Source: Rodentibacter sp. JRC1 (GTDB lineage: Bacteria > Pseudomonadota > Gammaproteobacteria > Enterobacterales > Pasteurellaceae). Taken from it: a stretch of 64,000 nt of DNA. The stretch's first letter is position 1. Each line of letters starts with the position of its first letter. A program made the translations under genes and the position numbers. This document shows positions 52,590 through 61,600 of this stretch, piece after piece. The notes under the pieces are model-generated. The model was not told the DNA's origin. It made no database searches and saw nothing but the letters and a program-made list of their open reading frames with translations. The stretch is taken from positions 620,001-684,000 of the forward strand of contig NZ_BPWA01000001.1 in assembly GCF_020521555.1 (NCBI RefSeq). The letters are read 5' to 3'.

Positions 52590-53459
52590 TTATTTCCAGC
52601 CTTTTGCTTTACAAATTAAATCGTAAGCCGCTTGGATTTGCTGGGCTTTTTCTTTTGCCATTTCCATCATTTCCGGCGGCAAACCTTTTGCCACAAGTTT
52701 ATCCGGGTGGTGTTCGTTCATTAAACGGCGATAAGCACGTTTCACCGTATTGCGATCATCGGATTCACTCACACCCAATACTTTATAAGCATCACCTAAA
52801 GTCGGGCCGGAAGATTGTTGATACGCGCCTCCGCTTTGTTGATATTCATAACCGCTGCGTTGTTGATACGCACCTTGTTGATATTGTCGGTAAAATCCAC
52901 CTTGTGCAAAAGCTCGAGCTGCGGTTTCCATTGCGAGCATTTGCTCAAATTGCATACGTGATAAACCTAGTTCTTCGGCAATCACATAAAGCACCTCTTT
53001 TTCGGCTTCGTGAAGTTGAGAATCAGCAAATGCAGCCTGCACCTGCACATGTAAAAACATACGCAATAAATCGGCTCGTTGCCCACACCCAATACGAAAC
53101 TCACGGATCACTTGGCGAATAGGGAAATCCGCCTCTTTACCTCGGCGGAAAGCCTCTTGTGCCAGTTTGCGACCATTATCATCTAGCTTCATTTGCGCCA
53201 TTAATTGGCTTGCAAGTTGAATATCTTCTTCCGTCACCCGTCCTTTAGATTTACTCAAATGACCAAGTACGGCAAAGGTAGTCTGCATAAATAAATCTTG
53301 ACGTGTCGTTTTACGCTTAAAAAAACTGGAATTGACCGCGCCAAGTTCGTATAACTTTTTATCTGCCATAGAGCCCAAAATCAGCCCGGCAATAGCACCG
53401 AAGAAACCACCCATTTTCCAGCCGATAAACACACCTAAAATTTTTCCAATAAAATTCAT
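52590..53459 (-). CDS. djlA: Co-chaperone DjlA (membrane-anchored DnaJ-like)
   Basis: 289 aa. One N-terminal membrane helix with glycine pattern (GWKMGGFFGAIAGLILGSMA), a TerB-like helical domain (about 50-180), a Gln/Tyr/Gly-rich linker (YQQGAYQQRSG-type), and a C-terminal J domain with HPD in NEHHPDKLVAKG. Stimulates DnaK at the inner membrane. Upstream partner of dusC. Confidence 0.94.
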   Translation of the reverse strand: MNFIGKILGVFIGWKMGGFFGAIAGLILGSMADKKLYELGAVNSSFFKRKTTRQDLFMQTTFAVLGHLSKSKGRVTEEDIQLASQLMAQMKLDDNGRKLAQEAFRRGKEADFPIRQVIREFRIGCGQRADLLRMFLHVQVQAAFADSQLHEAEKEVLYVIAEELGLSRMQFEQMLAMETAARAFAQGGFYRQYQQGAYQQRSGYEYQQSGGAYQQSSGPTLGDAYKVLGVSESDDRNTVKRAYRRLMNEHHPDKLVAKGLPPEMMEMAKEKAQQIQAAYDLICKAKGWK

Positions 53460-53562
53460 TCTTTCCTCTGATTACTTAAAGTGCGGTTATTTTTTTGAAT
53501 ATTTTTGCTCTAAATAAAGAACGTATCGCCATAAATGGTGATAAAGATCCATTTATCAAGTT

Positions 53563-54204
53563 TTACACACCAAACGCTGCACGATAAGCATGCATTTCAG
53601 CCAAATGGTTACAATAGCGAGGATCTTGTTCAATAAATTGCATCAAATCATCCAAATCAATAATAGACAATACTTGACATTGATAATCACGTTCGACTTC
53701 TTGAATCGCCGAAAGCTCACTCTTGCCACGCTCTTTTCGATTTAACGCAATTAACACGGCGGCAAGTTCCGCCTTGTTTGCACTAATTAATGCCATAGAT
53801 TCTCGGATTGCCGTACCGGCGGTGATAACATCATCGACCAACAGAACCTTACCTTGTAACGGGCTACCGATTAAATTTCCACCTTCACCGTGATCTTTTA
53901 CTTCTTTGCGGTTAAAACAGACGGGTTTATCAATATTATATCGGTTAAATAACGCCACAGAAACGGTTGTACCAATAGGAATGCCTTTATAAGCCGGGCC
54001 AAAAACAACATCAAAATCGACCGCACTTGCTTGAATTGCCGCAGCATAAAATTCCCCTAAACGGGCTAAATCCGCACCTGTATTAAATAATCCTGCATTG
54101 AAAAAATACGGGCTTTTACGTCCTGATTTCAAGGTAAATTCACCAAATTTCAATACGTTACGACTTAAAGCAAATTCAATAAAATCACGTTTATATTGTT
54201 CCAT
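53563..54204 (-). CDS. pyrE: Orotate phosphoribosyltransferase
   Basis: 213 aa. Converts orotate plus PRPP to OMP. PRPP-binding motif [13 protein letters not shown] near residue 120; [18 protein letters not shown] near the N-terminus; flexible loop [12 protein letters not shown]. It follows rph by 9 nt, as in E. coli rph-pyrE. The known E. coli attenuator between them has no counterpart that I can see in this short spacer. Confidence 0.97.
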   Translation of the reverse strand: MEQYKRDFIEFALSRNVLKFGEFTLKSGRKSPYFFNAGLFNTGADLARLGEFYAAAIQASAVDFDVVFGPAYKGIPIGTTVSVALFNRYNIDKPVCFNRKEVKDHGEGGNLIGSPLQGKVLLVDDVITAGTAIRESMALISANKAELAAVLIALNRKERGKSELSAIQEVERDYQCQVLSIIDLDDLMQFIEQDPRYCNHLAEMHAYRAAFGV

Positions 54205-54213
54205 TTTTAGCCC

Positions 54214-54930
54214 TTAAATCCCTAGTGCCTCACGTTGCGCTACAAAAATTTGATAGCAGCCCTGTTTCGCTAAATCGAGTAATGTTAGTAACTCTTCGTG
54301 GCTGAAAGGCTCTCCTTCTGCTGTGCCTTGCACTTCAATCATACGACCGTCTTCCATCATCACCACATTCATATCGGTTTGTGCAGCAGAATCTTCTATA
54401 TATTCCAAATCGCATACGGCATTTCCTTCTACAATGCCGACAGAAATGGCAGAAACCAAACCTTTGATAGGGTTCGTTTTTAAGGTTCCGTTTTCGATTA
54501 AAGCATTAATCGCATCACATAATGCAACCGCCGCCCCTGTAATAGCTGCCGTGCGTGTACCGCCATCCGCTTGGATAACATCGCAATCGAGAGTAATTGC
54601 ACGCTCACCAAGTGCTTTTAAATCCACCATGGCACGTAGCGAACGGGCAATTAAACGTTGAATTTCCATAGTGCGCCCCCCTTGTTTACCCTTTGCGGCT
54701 TCACGCTGCATACGGCTATGGGTCGAGCGCGGTAACATACCATATTCAGCCGTCACCCAACCTTGATTTTGACCTTTTAAGAAGCGCGGCACGGAATCTT
54801 CCACCGTTGCCGTGCAAAGCACCTTGGTATCGCCAAATTCGACTAAAACAGAACCTTCAGCGTGTTTAGTGTAATGACGGGTAATTTTTATTTGACGGGG
54901 TTGATGATTTTCTCGATTATTCGGACGCAT
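54214..54930 (-). CDS. rph: Ribonuclease PH
   Basis: 238 aa, exactly the E. coli wild-type length. Phosphorolytic 3'-5' exonuclease for tRNA 3' processing. Motifs: [76 protein letters not shown] 54930 has AAGGA 8 nt upstream; the 41-codon extension is rejected. Confidence 0.97.
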   Translation of the reverse strand: MRPNNRENHQPRQIKITRHYTKHAEGSVLVEFGDTKVLCTATVEDSVPRFLKGQNQGWVTAEYGMLPRSTHSRMQREAAKGKQGGRTMEIQRLIARSLRAMVDLKALGERAITLDCDVIQADGGTRTAAITGAAVALCDAINALIENGTLKTNPIKGLVSAISVGIVEGNAVCDLEYIEDSAAQTDMNVVMMEDGRMIEVQGTAEGEPFSHEELLTLLDLAKQGCYQIFVAQREALGI

Positions 54931-54991
54931 AAAAAAATTCCTTGATATGTAAATAAAAAAGCGCACCATTCTAGCACGCTTTTGTTTTTCC

Positions 54992-56734
54992 TTATGAATG
55001 AGATTGTACAAAATTTCGAATTTTATCGAAGGTTTCCGATAAATCCGCCGCAAAATTAATCTTTTGTATTTCAGGTATCGTATTTGATTTCACCAGCATT
55101 CTAAGAGGTTGGAACTGCATATTGCAAAGATAAAGCTGCTGATGTGGCAACATATGTTGTACAAATCGAGTAAGCGCGTGAATTCCACCGGCATCCAACA
55201 CGGTCACCGCATCACACTGCAATACAATATGCTTGATTTCGTGATCCGTATGCACGGTTTTATCATGAAGATCAGAAAATAATTTATCCGCTGCAGCAAA
55301 AAATAACGGACCACTGATGCGATAAACCAACACATCATCCAAATCTTCCGGTGCATTATGCTCAATGGTCTTTGTCATCTCTGCGATAGTACGGATAAAC
55401 AATAAACTCGCTAGCAATACTCCTACGCTAATGGCAATCACCATATCAAATAATACGGTTAAAATCAGGCAAGTGAACAATACCGCCATTTCATTTTTAC
55501 CGGAACGGCGTGCAAGGTGAATAATTTCATTCACGCTTGCCATATTCCACGCCACTACTAAAAGCAATGCCGCCATAGAAGAAAGCGGTAAATAAGAAAG
55601 CGTCTGCGCAAATAAAAGTAACGCAAATAAAACTAAAAGTGCGTGAACAACACTCGCAATCGGTGAAACCGCACCTGATTTCACATTCGCAGCAGAACGT
55701 GCAATTGCCGCCGTTGCCGTAATCCCACCAAAGAAAGGTGAAACAATATTACCTAAACCTTGTGCAAGCAATTCATTATTTGAATGGTGTTTGGTGTCCG
55801 TCATATTATCAAGCACGACAGCACACAATAAAGACTCTATCGCACCTAATACCGCCATTGAAAAAGCCGCCGGCAATAGGGCTTGTAAACGATTAAAATC
55901 CCATTCAATAAGCTCGCCTTGCGCATTAGGAATATTCCAAGGCAATGCAAAATCAGGTAATACATTTGGGATTCCCTGCCCTATCGAGCCGTCAGGCAAA
56001 ATATATTGAAAAGCAGAGCCAATAGTCGCCACATCAAAACCAAAGTACTGTAATACTAAAGCAAGAATAGTACCTATCATCACCGCAGGTAAATGACCCG
56101 GTATTGCAAGCCGAAATTTATGCCATTGCGTTAATATTAACAAAGTGATTAACCCAACGGCAGTATCCGCCCAGTTAATCGTTGGAAGTGCGGTTAAAAT
56201 TGCGTGAATTTTTTCCGGATAATGCGCCGGCATCTTTTCAATACTGAGACCAAGAAAATCTTTAATTTGTAGCGTACCAATAGTAATCCCGATCCCGCAG
56301 GTAAAACCCAAAGTTACAGGCAAAGGAATGTATTCAATTAGTCGTCCAAGACGAAACAAAGCTATTAAAATTAAAATTACACCGGAGAGCAATGTTGCCA
56401 TCAATAAACCACTCAATCCGAATTGCTGAGTGACGGGATATAAAATCACCACAAAGGCAGCAGTTGGCCCTGAAATATTGAATCGGGATCCTCCCGTAAC
56501 TGAAATCACAATCCCTGCAATAATCGCGGTATAAAGCCCATGTTGTGGAGGAACACCACTGGCAATCGCCAACGCCATAGAAAGCGGTATCGCAATTACC
56601 CCAACCGTTAAACCAGCGATAATATCCCGAATCAGTGATTTTTTCGTATAACCGGCACGAAATGCATCCTTTAGAGCGCTAAAAGGTTTTACGGCTAAAA
56701 ACACATTTTTAGAAAAGAGTGATTTAATGTGCAT
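54992..56734 (-). CDS. SulP family anion transporter with STAS domain (DauA/YchM-like)
   Basis: 580 aa. N-terminal SLC26/SulP membrane domain (about 40-430) with [24 protein letters not shown] (read in two parts) and [16 protein letters not shown]-terminal cytoplasmic STAS domain (about 470-575) with [21 protein letters not shown]. The E. coli relative DauA takes up C4-dicarboxylates; others take sulfate or bicarbonate, so the substrate is open. The ATG at 56734 lacks a good SD; a TTG at 56758 in frame is the alternative. Its stop lies 61 nt before rph. Confidence 0.88.
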   Translation of the reverse strand: MHIKSLFSKNVFLAVKPFSALKDAFRAGYTKKSLIRDIIAGLTVGVIAIPLSMALAIASGVPPQHGLYTAIIAGIVISVTGGSRFNISGPTAAFVVILYPVTQQFGLSGLLMATLLSGVILILIALFRLGRLIEYIPLPVTLGFTCGIGITIGTLQIKDFLGLSIEKMPAHYPEKIHAILTALPTINWADTAVGLITLLILTQWHKFRLAIPGHLPAVMIGTILALVLQYFGFDVATIGSAFQYILPDGSIGQGIPNVLPDFALPWNIPNAQGELIEWDFNRLQALLPAAFSMAVLGAIESLLCAVVLDNMTDTKHHSNNELLAQGLGNIVSPFFGGITATAAIARSAANVKSGAVSPIASVVHALLVLFALLLFAQTLSYLPLSSMAALLLVVAWNMASVNEIIHLARRSGKNEMAVLFTCLILTVLFDMVIAISVGVLLASLLFIRTIAEMTKTIEHNAPEDLDDVLVYRISGPLFFAAADKLFSDLHDKTVHTDHEIKHIVLQCDAVTVLDAGGIHALTRFVQHMLPHQQLYLCNMQFQPLRMLVKSNTIPEIQKINFAADLSETFDKIRNFVQSHS

Positions 56735-56814
56735 AAAAAAACGACAAAAAGTGAACAAAGTGCGGTTATTTTAGCGAAAGTTTGAAAAGATTTTAATGTT
56801 CTAGCTCAAAAAAC

Positions 56815-56843
56815 TTGACTAAGTTAGTGCAAATCTTTATAGT
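56815..56843 (+). promoter_or_regulatory. Sigma-70 promoter of tRNA-Ser
   Basis: TTGACT (56815-56820), 17-nt spacer, TATAGT (56838-56843), then a GC-containing discriminator TTGCGCACC. The tRNA 5' end is 17 nt downstream of the -10 box. Confidence 0.85.
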
Positions 56844-56859
56844 TTGCGCACCTCAACAC

Positions 56860-56949
56860 GGTGAGATGTCCGAGTGGTTGAAGGAGCACGCCTGGAAAGC
56901 GTGTATGTGCGAAAGTGCATCGGGGGTTCGAATCCCCCTCTCACCGCCA
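56860..56949 (+). tRNA. serT-like: tRNA-Ser (GGA anticodon)
   Basis: 90 nt including encoded CCA. Acceptor stem GGTGAGA/TCTCACC, D arm TGTCCGAGTGGTTGAAGGA, anticodon loop CTGGAAA (GGA at 56894-56896), class II variable arm TGTGCGAAAGTGCATC, T arm GGGGGTTCGAATCCCCC. Reads UCC and UCU codons. Confidence 0.96.
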
Positions 56950-57212
56950 GAACACAATTCTTTAGCATTCGCCAACGTTTTCTAATGACTTTAAACTCAA
57001 ATAAATTCAAATAGTTATTGTTTTTTAATGATTGCTTATATCCGCACTTTTTAGATCCCTGTTAAGATCCCTCGTTGTGTAGGGGATTTTTCTAGGGATC
57101 TAAAACGCACATTCATTTTATCTTACATACTACTTAAACACTTCAATTCCACACATATAACACATTATGTTCTATAGCTAGACTTTTATCTAACTATAAA
57201 AAAGCGATCCCG
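56950..57212 (+). other. A/T-rich region 3' of tRNA-Ser with AGATCCCT repeats
   Basis: No gene. It contains AGATCCCT as a direct repeat (57053-57060 and 57065-57072) and its inverse AGGGATCT (57094-57101), giving TAGATCCCT/AGGGATCTA. tRNA 3' ends are common integration sites and such repeats can be arm-type or remnant sites, but no integrase is present here. Otherwise featureless. Confidence 0.45.
57199..57209 (-). terminator. Left arm of a terminator hairpin split by the IS
   Basis: AAAAAGCGATC on the plus strand; its partner GATCGCTTTTT is at 58639-58649. Without the IS and one AAT copy the two arms would be 9 nt apart, making a strong terminator with T6 on the minus strand, 25 nt after the giant gene's stop. 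Confidence 0.8.
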
Positions 57213-57271
57213 AATTGATCTGCCCCCCAAAAGTTGGACAAAATAAACCAACTCAGTCAGGGGCAGATTTT

Positions 57272-57799
57272 ATGACCAAATACAATCAAACATTCAAACA
57301 ACAAGCCATCGATTTTTATCTTAAAAATCACTTAGATGTTTCACTTACAAAAAAGCAATTTCAACTTTCCGACACCACCTTAAGACGTTGGATTACCCAA
57401 TATCAACATTCAGGCAATGCAGGGCTTGCCCTATTGCCCGGCAAACGCATTTATTCCGCTGAATTTAAATATCAAGTCATCCTTGCCGTTCAAAAAGGGG
57501 ATTTCTCTGCAAGGCAAGCGACAATCCATTTCGGCATAAGTAATTCAGGTCTTATCAGCCAATGGTTGAAAGCCTTTGAAAAAGACGGTATAAACGGTTT
57601 ACACCCCAAACCGAAAGGAAGACCGACAATGTCCCCGAAAAAACCAAAATACGCCAAAATGCCACCGCCGCCGAAGACCGAAGAAGACCGCTTACGGTTA
57701 AGGATTTTGGAGCTTGAAGCGGAGGTGGCATTTCTAAAAAAGTTGGACGAAGTGATACGGGAGGAAGAAGCCGAACGGCGGCGATTATCCAAAGATTGA
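57272..57799 (+). CDS. IS150-type transposase OrfA
   Basis: 175 aa. Two helix-turn-helix-like units (about residues 5-50 and 60-110: QLSDTTLRRWITQYQ, HFGISNSGLISQWLKAFE) followed by a leucine-zipper-like region LRLRILELEAEVAFLKKL. DNA-binding and regulatory part of the transposase. ATG 57272; upstream in-frame codons run through the IS end and are not used. The A-AAA-AAG slippery heptamer is at 57736-57742, in the correct phase. Confidence 0.92.
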   Translation: MTKYNQTFKQQAIDFYLKNHLDVSLTKKQFQLSDTTLRRWITQYQHSGNAGLALLPGKRIYSAEFKYQVILAVQKGDFSARQATIHFGISNSGLISQWLKAFEKDGINGLHPKPKGRPTMSPKKPKYAKMPPPPKTEEDRLRLRILELEAEVAFLKKLDEVIREEEAERRRLSKD

Positions 57800-58605
57800 G
57801 AGGGACGTTTCCGCTTAACATCTTGCTTTCATTGGCAAATTTGTCTCGTAGTGTGTTTTTCTATCATTTAAAGCCGAAGGCGGATAAAAATACCGCACTT
57901 AAAGCGGAAATCAGGCGGATTAAAGCAGAAAATCCGGCGTATGGTTATCGCCGAGTAAGTACGTTATTGAAAGGCGTTAATCACAAACGGGTACAACACT
58001 TAATCCAACAAATGGGGCTACAGGTGAAGGGCAAAAAAGCGAGAAAGTACGCCGCCTATCGCGGTGAAATCGGAAACATCGCCCCAAACCGCTTACAACG
58101 GGATTTCACCACAACCCGACCAAACGAAAAATGGCTTACCGACATCACGGAAATCAAAGCCAAAGACGGCAGTAAATGTTACGTCTCACCGATTTTAGAC
58201 TGCTTCAACTCGGAAATCATCAGCGTTGCTATCAGTCGAAGCCCGAATTGGCAACAAGTGAAAGTAATGTTGCAACAAGCGGTCGAAAAATTACCCAAAG
58301 AGGCGAAGCCGATACTGCATTCGGACCAAGGTTGGCAATATCAAATGTGTGCGTATCAACGCATCTTACAAGAAAACGGCATAGTGCAGAGTATGTCAAG
58401 AAAGGGAAACTGCCTAGATAATGCGATGATGGAGAGCTTTTTCGGGCGGATGAAAACGGAATGTATCTATGGTAAGCATTTTGACAATGCCGAGGAGGTT
58501 GCACAAGCGGTGAGGGAGTATATACGGTATTACAATGAGGAACGAATACAATTAAAATTAAACGGCTTGAGCCCGATACAATATCGAACTCAAACCATTT
58601 GTTAA
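57742..58605 (+). CDS. IS150-type transposase OrfB, -1 frame part of OrfAB
   Basis: 287 codons from the slip site to the stop at 58605; with the first 157 codons of orfA the fusion OrfAB is 444 aa. rve integrase core with DDE triad: D in WLTDITEIKA, D in ILHSDQGWQYQ, E in NAMMESFFGRMKTE. HTH_21-like EIRRIKAENPAYGYRRV lies before the core. A TTG at 57796 could serve as a stand-alone start. No frame disruption. Confidence 0.9.
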   Translation, partial: VGRSDTGGRSRTAAIIQRLRGTFPLNILLSLANLSRSVFFYHLKPKADKNTALKAEIRRIKAENPAYGYRRVSTLLKGVNHKRVQHLIQQMGLQVKGKKARKYAAYRGEIGNIAPNRLQRDFTTTRPNEKWLTDITEIKAKDGSKCYVSPILDCFNSEIISVAISRSPNWQQVKVMLQQAVEKLPKEAKPILHSDQGWQYQMCAYQRILQENGIVQSMSRKGNCLDNAMMESFFGRMKTECIYGKHFDNAEEVAQAVREYIRYYNEERIQLKLNGLSPIQYRTQTIC

Positions 58606-58638
58606 ATGGTCTAACTTTTTGGGGTCAGATCAAATAGA

Positions 58639-58649
58639 GATCGCTTTTT
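58639..58649 (-). terminator. Right arm of the IS-split terminator hairpin
   Basis: GATCGCTTTTT, partner of 57199-57209. On the minus strand this arm is transcribed first after the giant RTX gene; with the IS between the arms, termination by this hairpin should be lost. Confidence 0.8.
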
Positions 58650-58674
58650 CATCATAATTAGCAATGACTAGTGC

Positions 58675-61600
58675 TTAAATAATATTGGTGATCGCATCAT
58701 CAATATATAGTTTTGCTCCTTCTGCGGAATTAGAAGTATAGAGGGTATAACTATGCTCTGTACCATCTAATGCGGTATGAGTAACCTTTTCGGTACCTTT
58801 TGTAAAGGTACCCTTCGTATCCACAGTATCGTTGCTATCGCCGGAAATATATAATGGATTAGAATTTGAATTTGCCAATACATCTGATGCCTTCAGAACC
58901 ACTTTCTGCGCTCCTGTTGCCGTCATATCAACCGCTTCAAATTCTCTTAAACCATCCGGTTTACTAGTACCAGATCCAGAATATCCAGAATGGAGATTTA
59001 CCGTTGTGCCGCTACCGCTAATCGCAATAGTATCAAAACCTTCTCCACCACGAATATCGGTTTGATTACGCCCAGAATTGATTTCATTTCCCTTATTATT
59101 GTACTCAATTGCACTATAATCTTTTGTGAACTCAATTACATCATCACCGGCGCCACCGGTAATTTTGTAGTAATGGTTATCGGTTGTATAACCAACATCG
59201 CCCAGAATGATCTTATCGTTACCAGCTCCACCATCAATGGAAGTATCTCCAACGTGAGTCTTATAGGTGGTAGTGAATTGTGCATTACTCAAATCAATAG
59301 TGTCGTTACCATCACCACCATAGATATGCGTCATACGTAAATCACTTGCCACTACAACTAAATTGTCATCGCCATCACCAAGTTCTACATTGACCCAGAA
59401 TAAATCACCTTTACCACGATTTGGTTTCAAGATAACGGTATCATCTCCGGTGCCCGCTTGAATATCAGTATATTGAATATTCCCGGCACCTTTTTCCCCC
59501 ATTGATAACTTGTCGTTACCTTCACCAAGATCAATCTTGTTCCAATTGGTTCTCTTATTAACATCCTTGACAGCAGGTGTATTACCAAGTGCTCCACCAC
59601 CAATAATAACCGTGTCATCGCCTATTCCTAGGTCAATCTGATTATTCAGACCGAATAATTTTCCACGCACAGTTAATACATCATCCCCATCACCGGTTTG
59701 AATAACTGAATTATTCTTTGCATTTAAAGAACGAAGGTTACCACGAATATCAACTTTATCTTCATCGGCACCCGTGTTAATTTTCGTACTAATGGCATTA
59801 TTGGTAATAATAACTTTGTCTTTTCCCGCATTGGTATTAATTGTACCGCCGGTAATTGACATTCTGCCGGTAATATCATCAGCACTGGTTCCTTTACCGA
59901 CCACAACAAGATCATCATTATCTCCGGTATTAATCTGTCCCTTGTCGCCAATCTTACCGGCAGATAACGGATTTTTATCTTTAATTTTTTTCACAATTCC
60001 TGAACTAGGATTATTCGGAACTGTACGTCCGGTAATAATCACATTAGGATCAGTAACCGGTCGATCATCCTCATCTTTATCATCAGCTAAATCCTTATCA
60101 GTAGGTTCATCTGAAGTGTCAGTATCTTCCTCCCAACCAGTGGTGTCTACCCAATTGTTGCTGTCTGTTGGAGGAGTCACTTCCGGTACTTGGATACCAT
60201 CAAGTGCTTCCGCTTCTTTCGCTAAGTCCGCTTTGTCCGCATTGTCATCCGGTAACGCCTTAATCGCTTTTTCCGCCGCCGCTTTCTTATCCGCCGCGTC
60301 TTTCGCTTTCGCTTCTAAGTCCGCTTTTTCTTCCGCGGTGATATTTTTGTCTTCATCGGCTTTCGCTAAAGCGTCTTTCGCCGCTTTATCCGCCGCTTTG
60401 GCTTCTTCAAGTGCTGCTTTTGCGTCTTTTGCCGGATCTTCTTGCGGGGTCACGTCCGGTACTTCAATACCGTCCAGTTTACCCACTTCGTCCGTTAAGC
60501 CTGCTTTCTCCGCGTTATCCGCCGGTAAATCGTTGATGGCTTTTTCCGCCGCCGCTTTCTTCTCTGCCGCCTCTTTCGCTTTCGCTTCTAAGTCCGCTTT
60601 TTCTTCCGCGGTGATATTTTTGTCTTCATCGGCTTTCGCTAAAGCGTCTTTCGCCGCTTTATCCGCCGCTTTGGCTTCTTCAAGTGCTGCTTTTGCGTCT
60701 TTTGCCGGATCTTCTTGCGGGGTCACGTCCGGTACTTGGATACCGTCCAGTTTACCCACTTCGTCCGTTAAGCCTGCTTTGTCCGCATTGTCATCCGGTA
60801 ACGCCTTAATCGCTTCTTCCGCCGCCGCTTTCTTATCCGCCGCCTCTTTCGCTTTCGCCTCTAAGTCCGCTTTCTCTTCCGCGGTGATATTTTTGTCTTC
60901 ATTGGCTTTCGCTAACGCGTCTTTCGCCGCCTTGTCCGCCGCTTTGGCTTCATCTAACGCCGCTTTCGCGTCTTTTGCCGGATCTTCTTGCGGGGTCACG
61001 TCCGGTACTTGGATACCGTCCAGTTTACCCACTTCGTCCGTTAAGCCTGCTTTGTCCGCATTGTCATCCGGTAACGCCTTAATCGCTTCTTCCGCCGCCG
61101 CTTTCTTATCCGCCGCCTCTTTCGCTTTCGCTTCTAAGTCCGCTTTCTCTTCCGCGGTGATATTTTTGTCTTCATTGGCTTTCGCTAACGCGTCTTTCGC
61201 CGCTTTATCCGCCGCTTTGGCTTCATCTAACGCCGCTTTTGCGTCTTTTGCCGGATCTTCTTGCGGGGTCACGTCCGGTACTTCAATACCGTCCAGTTTA
61301 CCCACTTCGTCCGTTAAGCCCGCTTTCTCCGCGTTATCATCCGGTAACGCCTTAATCGCTTCTTCCGCCGCCGCTTTCTTATCCGCCGCCTCTTTCGCTT
61401 TCGCCTCTAAGTCCGCTTTCTCTTCCGCAGTGATATTTTTGTCTTCATTGGCTTTCGCTAACGCGTCTTTCGCCGCCTTGTCCGCCGCTTTCGCTTCATC
61501 TAACGCCGCTTTTGCGTCTTTTGCCGGATCTTCTTGCGGGGTCACGTCCGGTACTTCAATACCGTCCAGTTTACCCACTTCGTCCGTTAAGCCTGCTTTC

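Larger units (their letters stand above)
57216..58632 (+). mobile_element. IS3-family (IS150-type) insertion sequence, complete
   Basis: 1417 bp. Terminal inverted repeats start TGATCTGCCCCCCAAAAG (left) and TGATCTGACCCCAAAAAG (right, complement), with about 21 of 24 bases matching. Flanked by a 3-bp target duplication AAT (57213-57215 and 58633-58635). Contains overlapping orfA and orfB with an A6G slippery site. Both frames and the DDE residues are intact, so it could be active. It carries one uptake signal (ACCGCACTT, 57892-57900). Confidence 0.93.

Noticed and set aside
53531..53556. Terminator after pyrE
   Set aside because: ATAAATGG/CCATTTAT can pair but is A/T-rich and lacks a T run on the minus strand; not convincing.
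54931..55053. 41-codon extension of RNase PH overlapping the SulP gene
   Set aside because: ATG 54930 with AAGGA gives exactly the conserved 238-aa protein.
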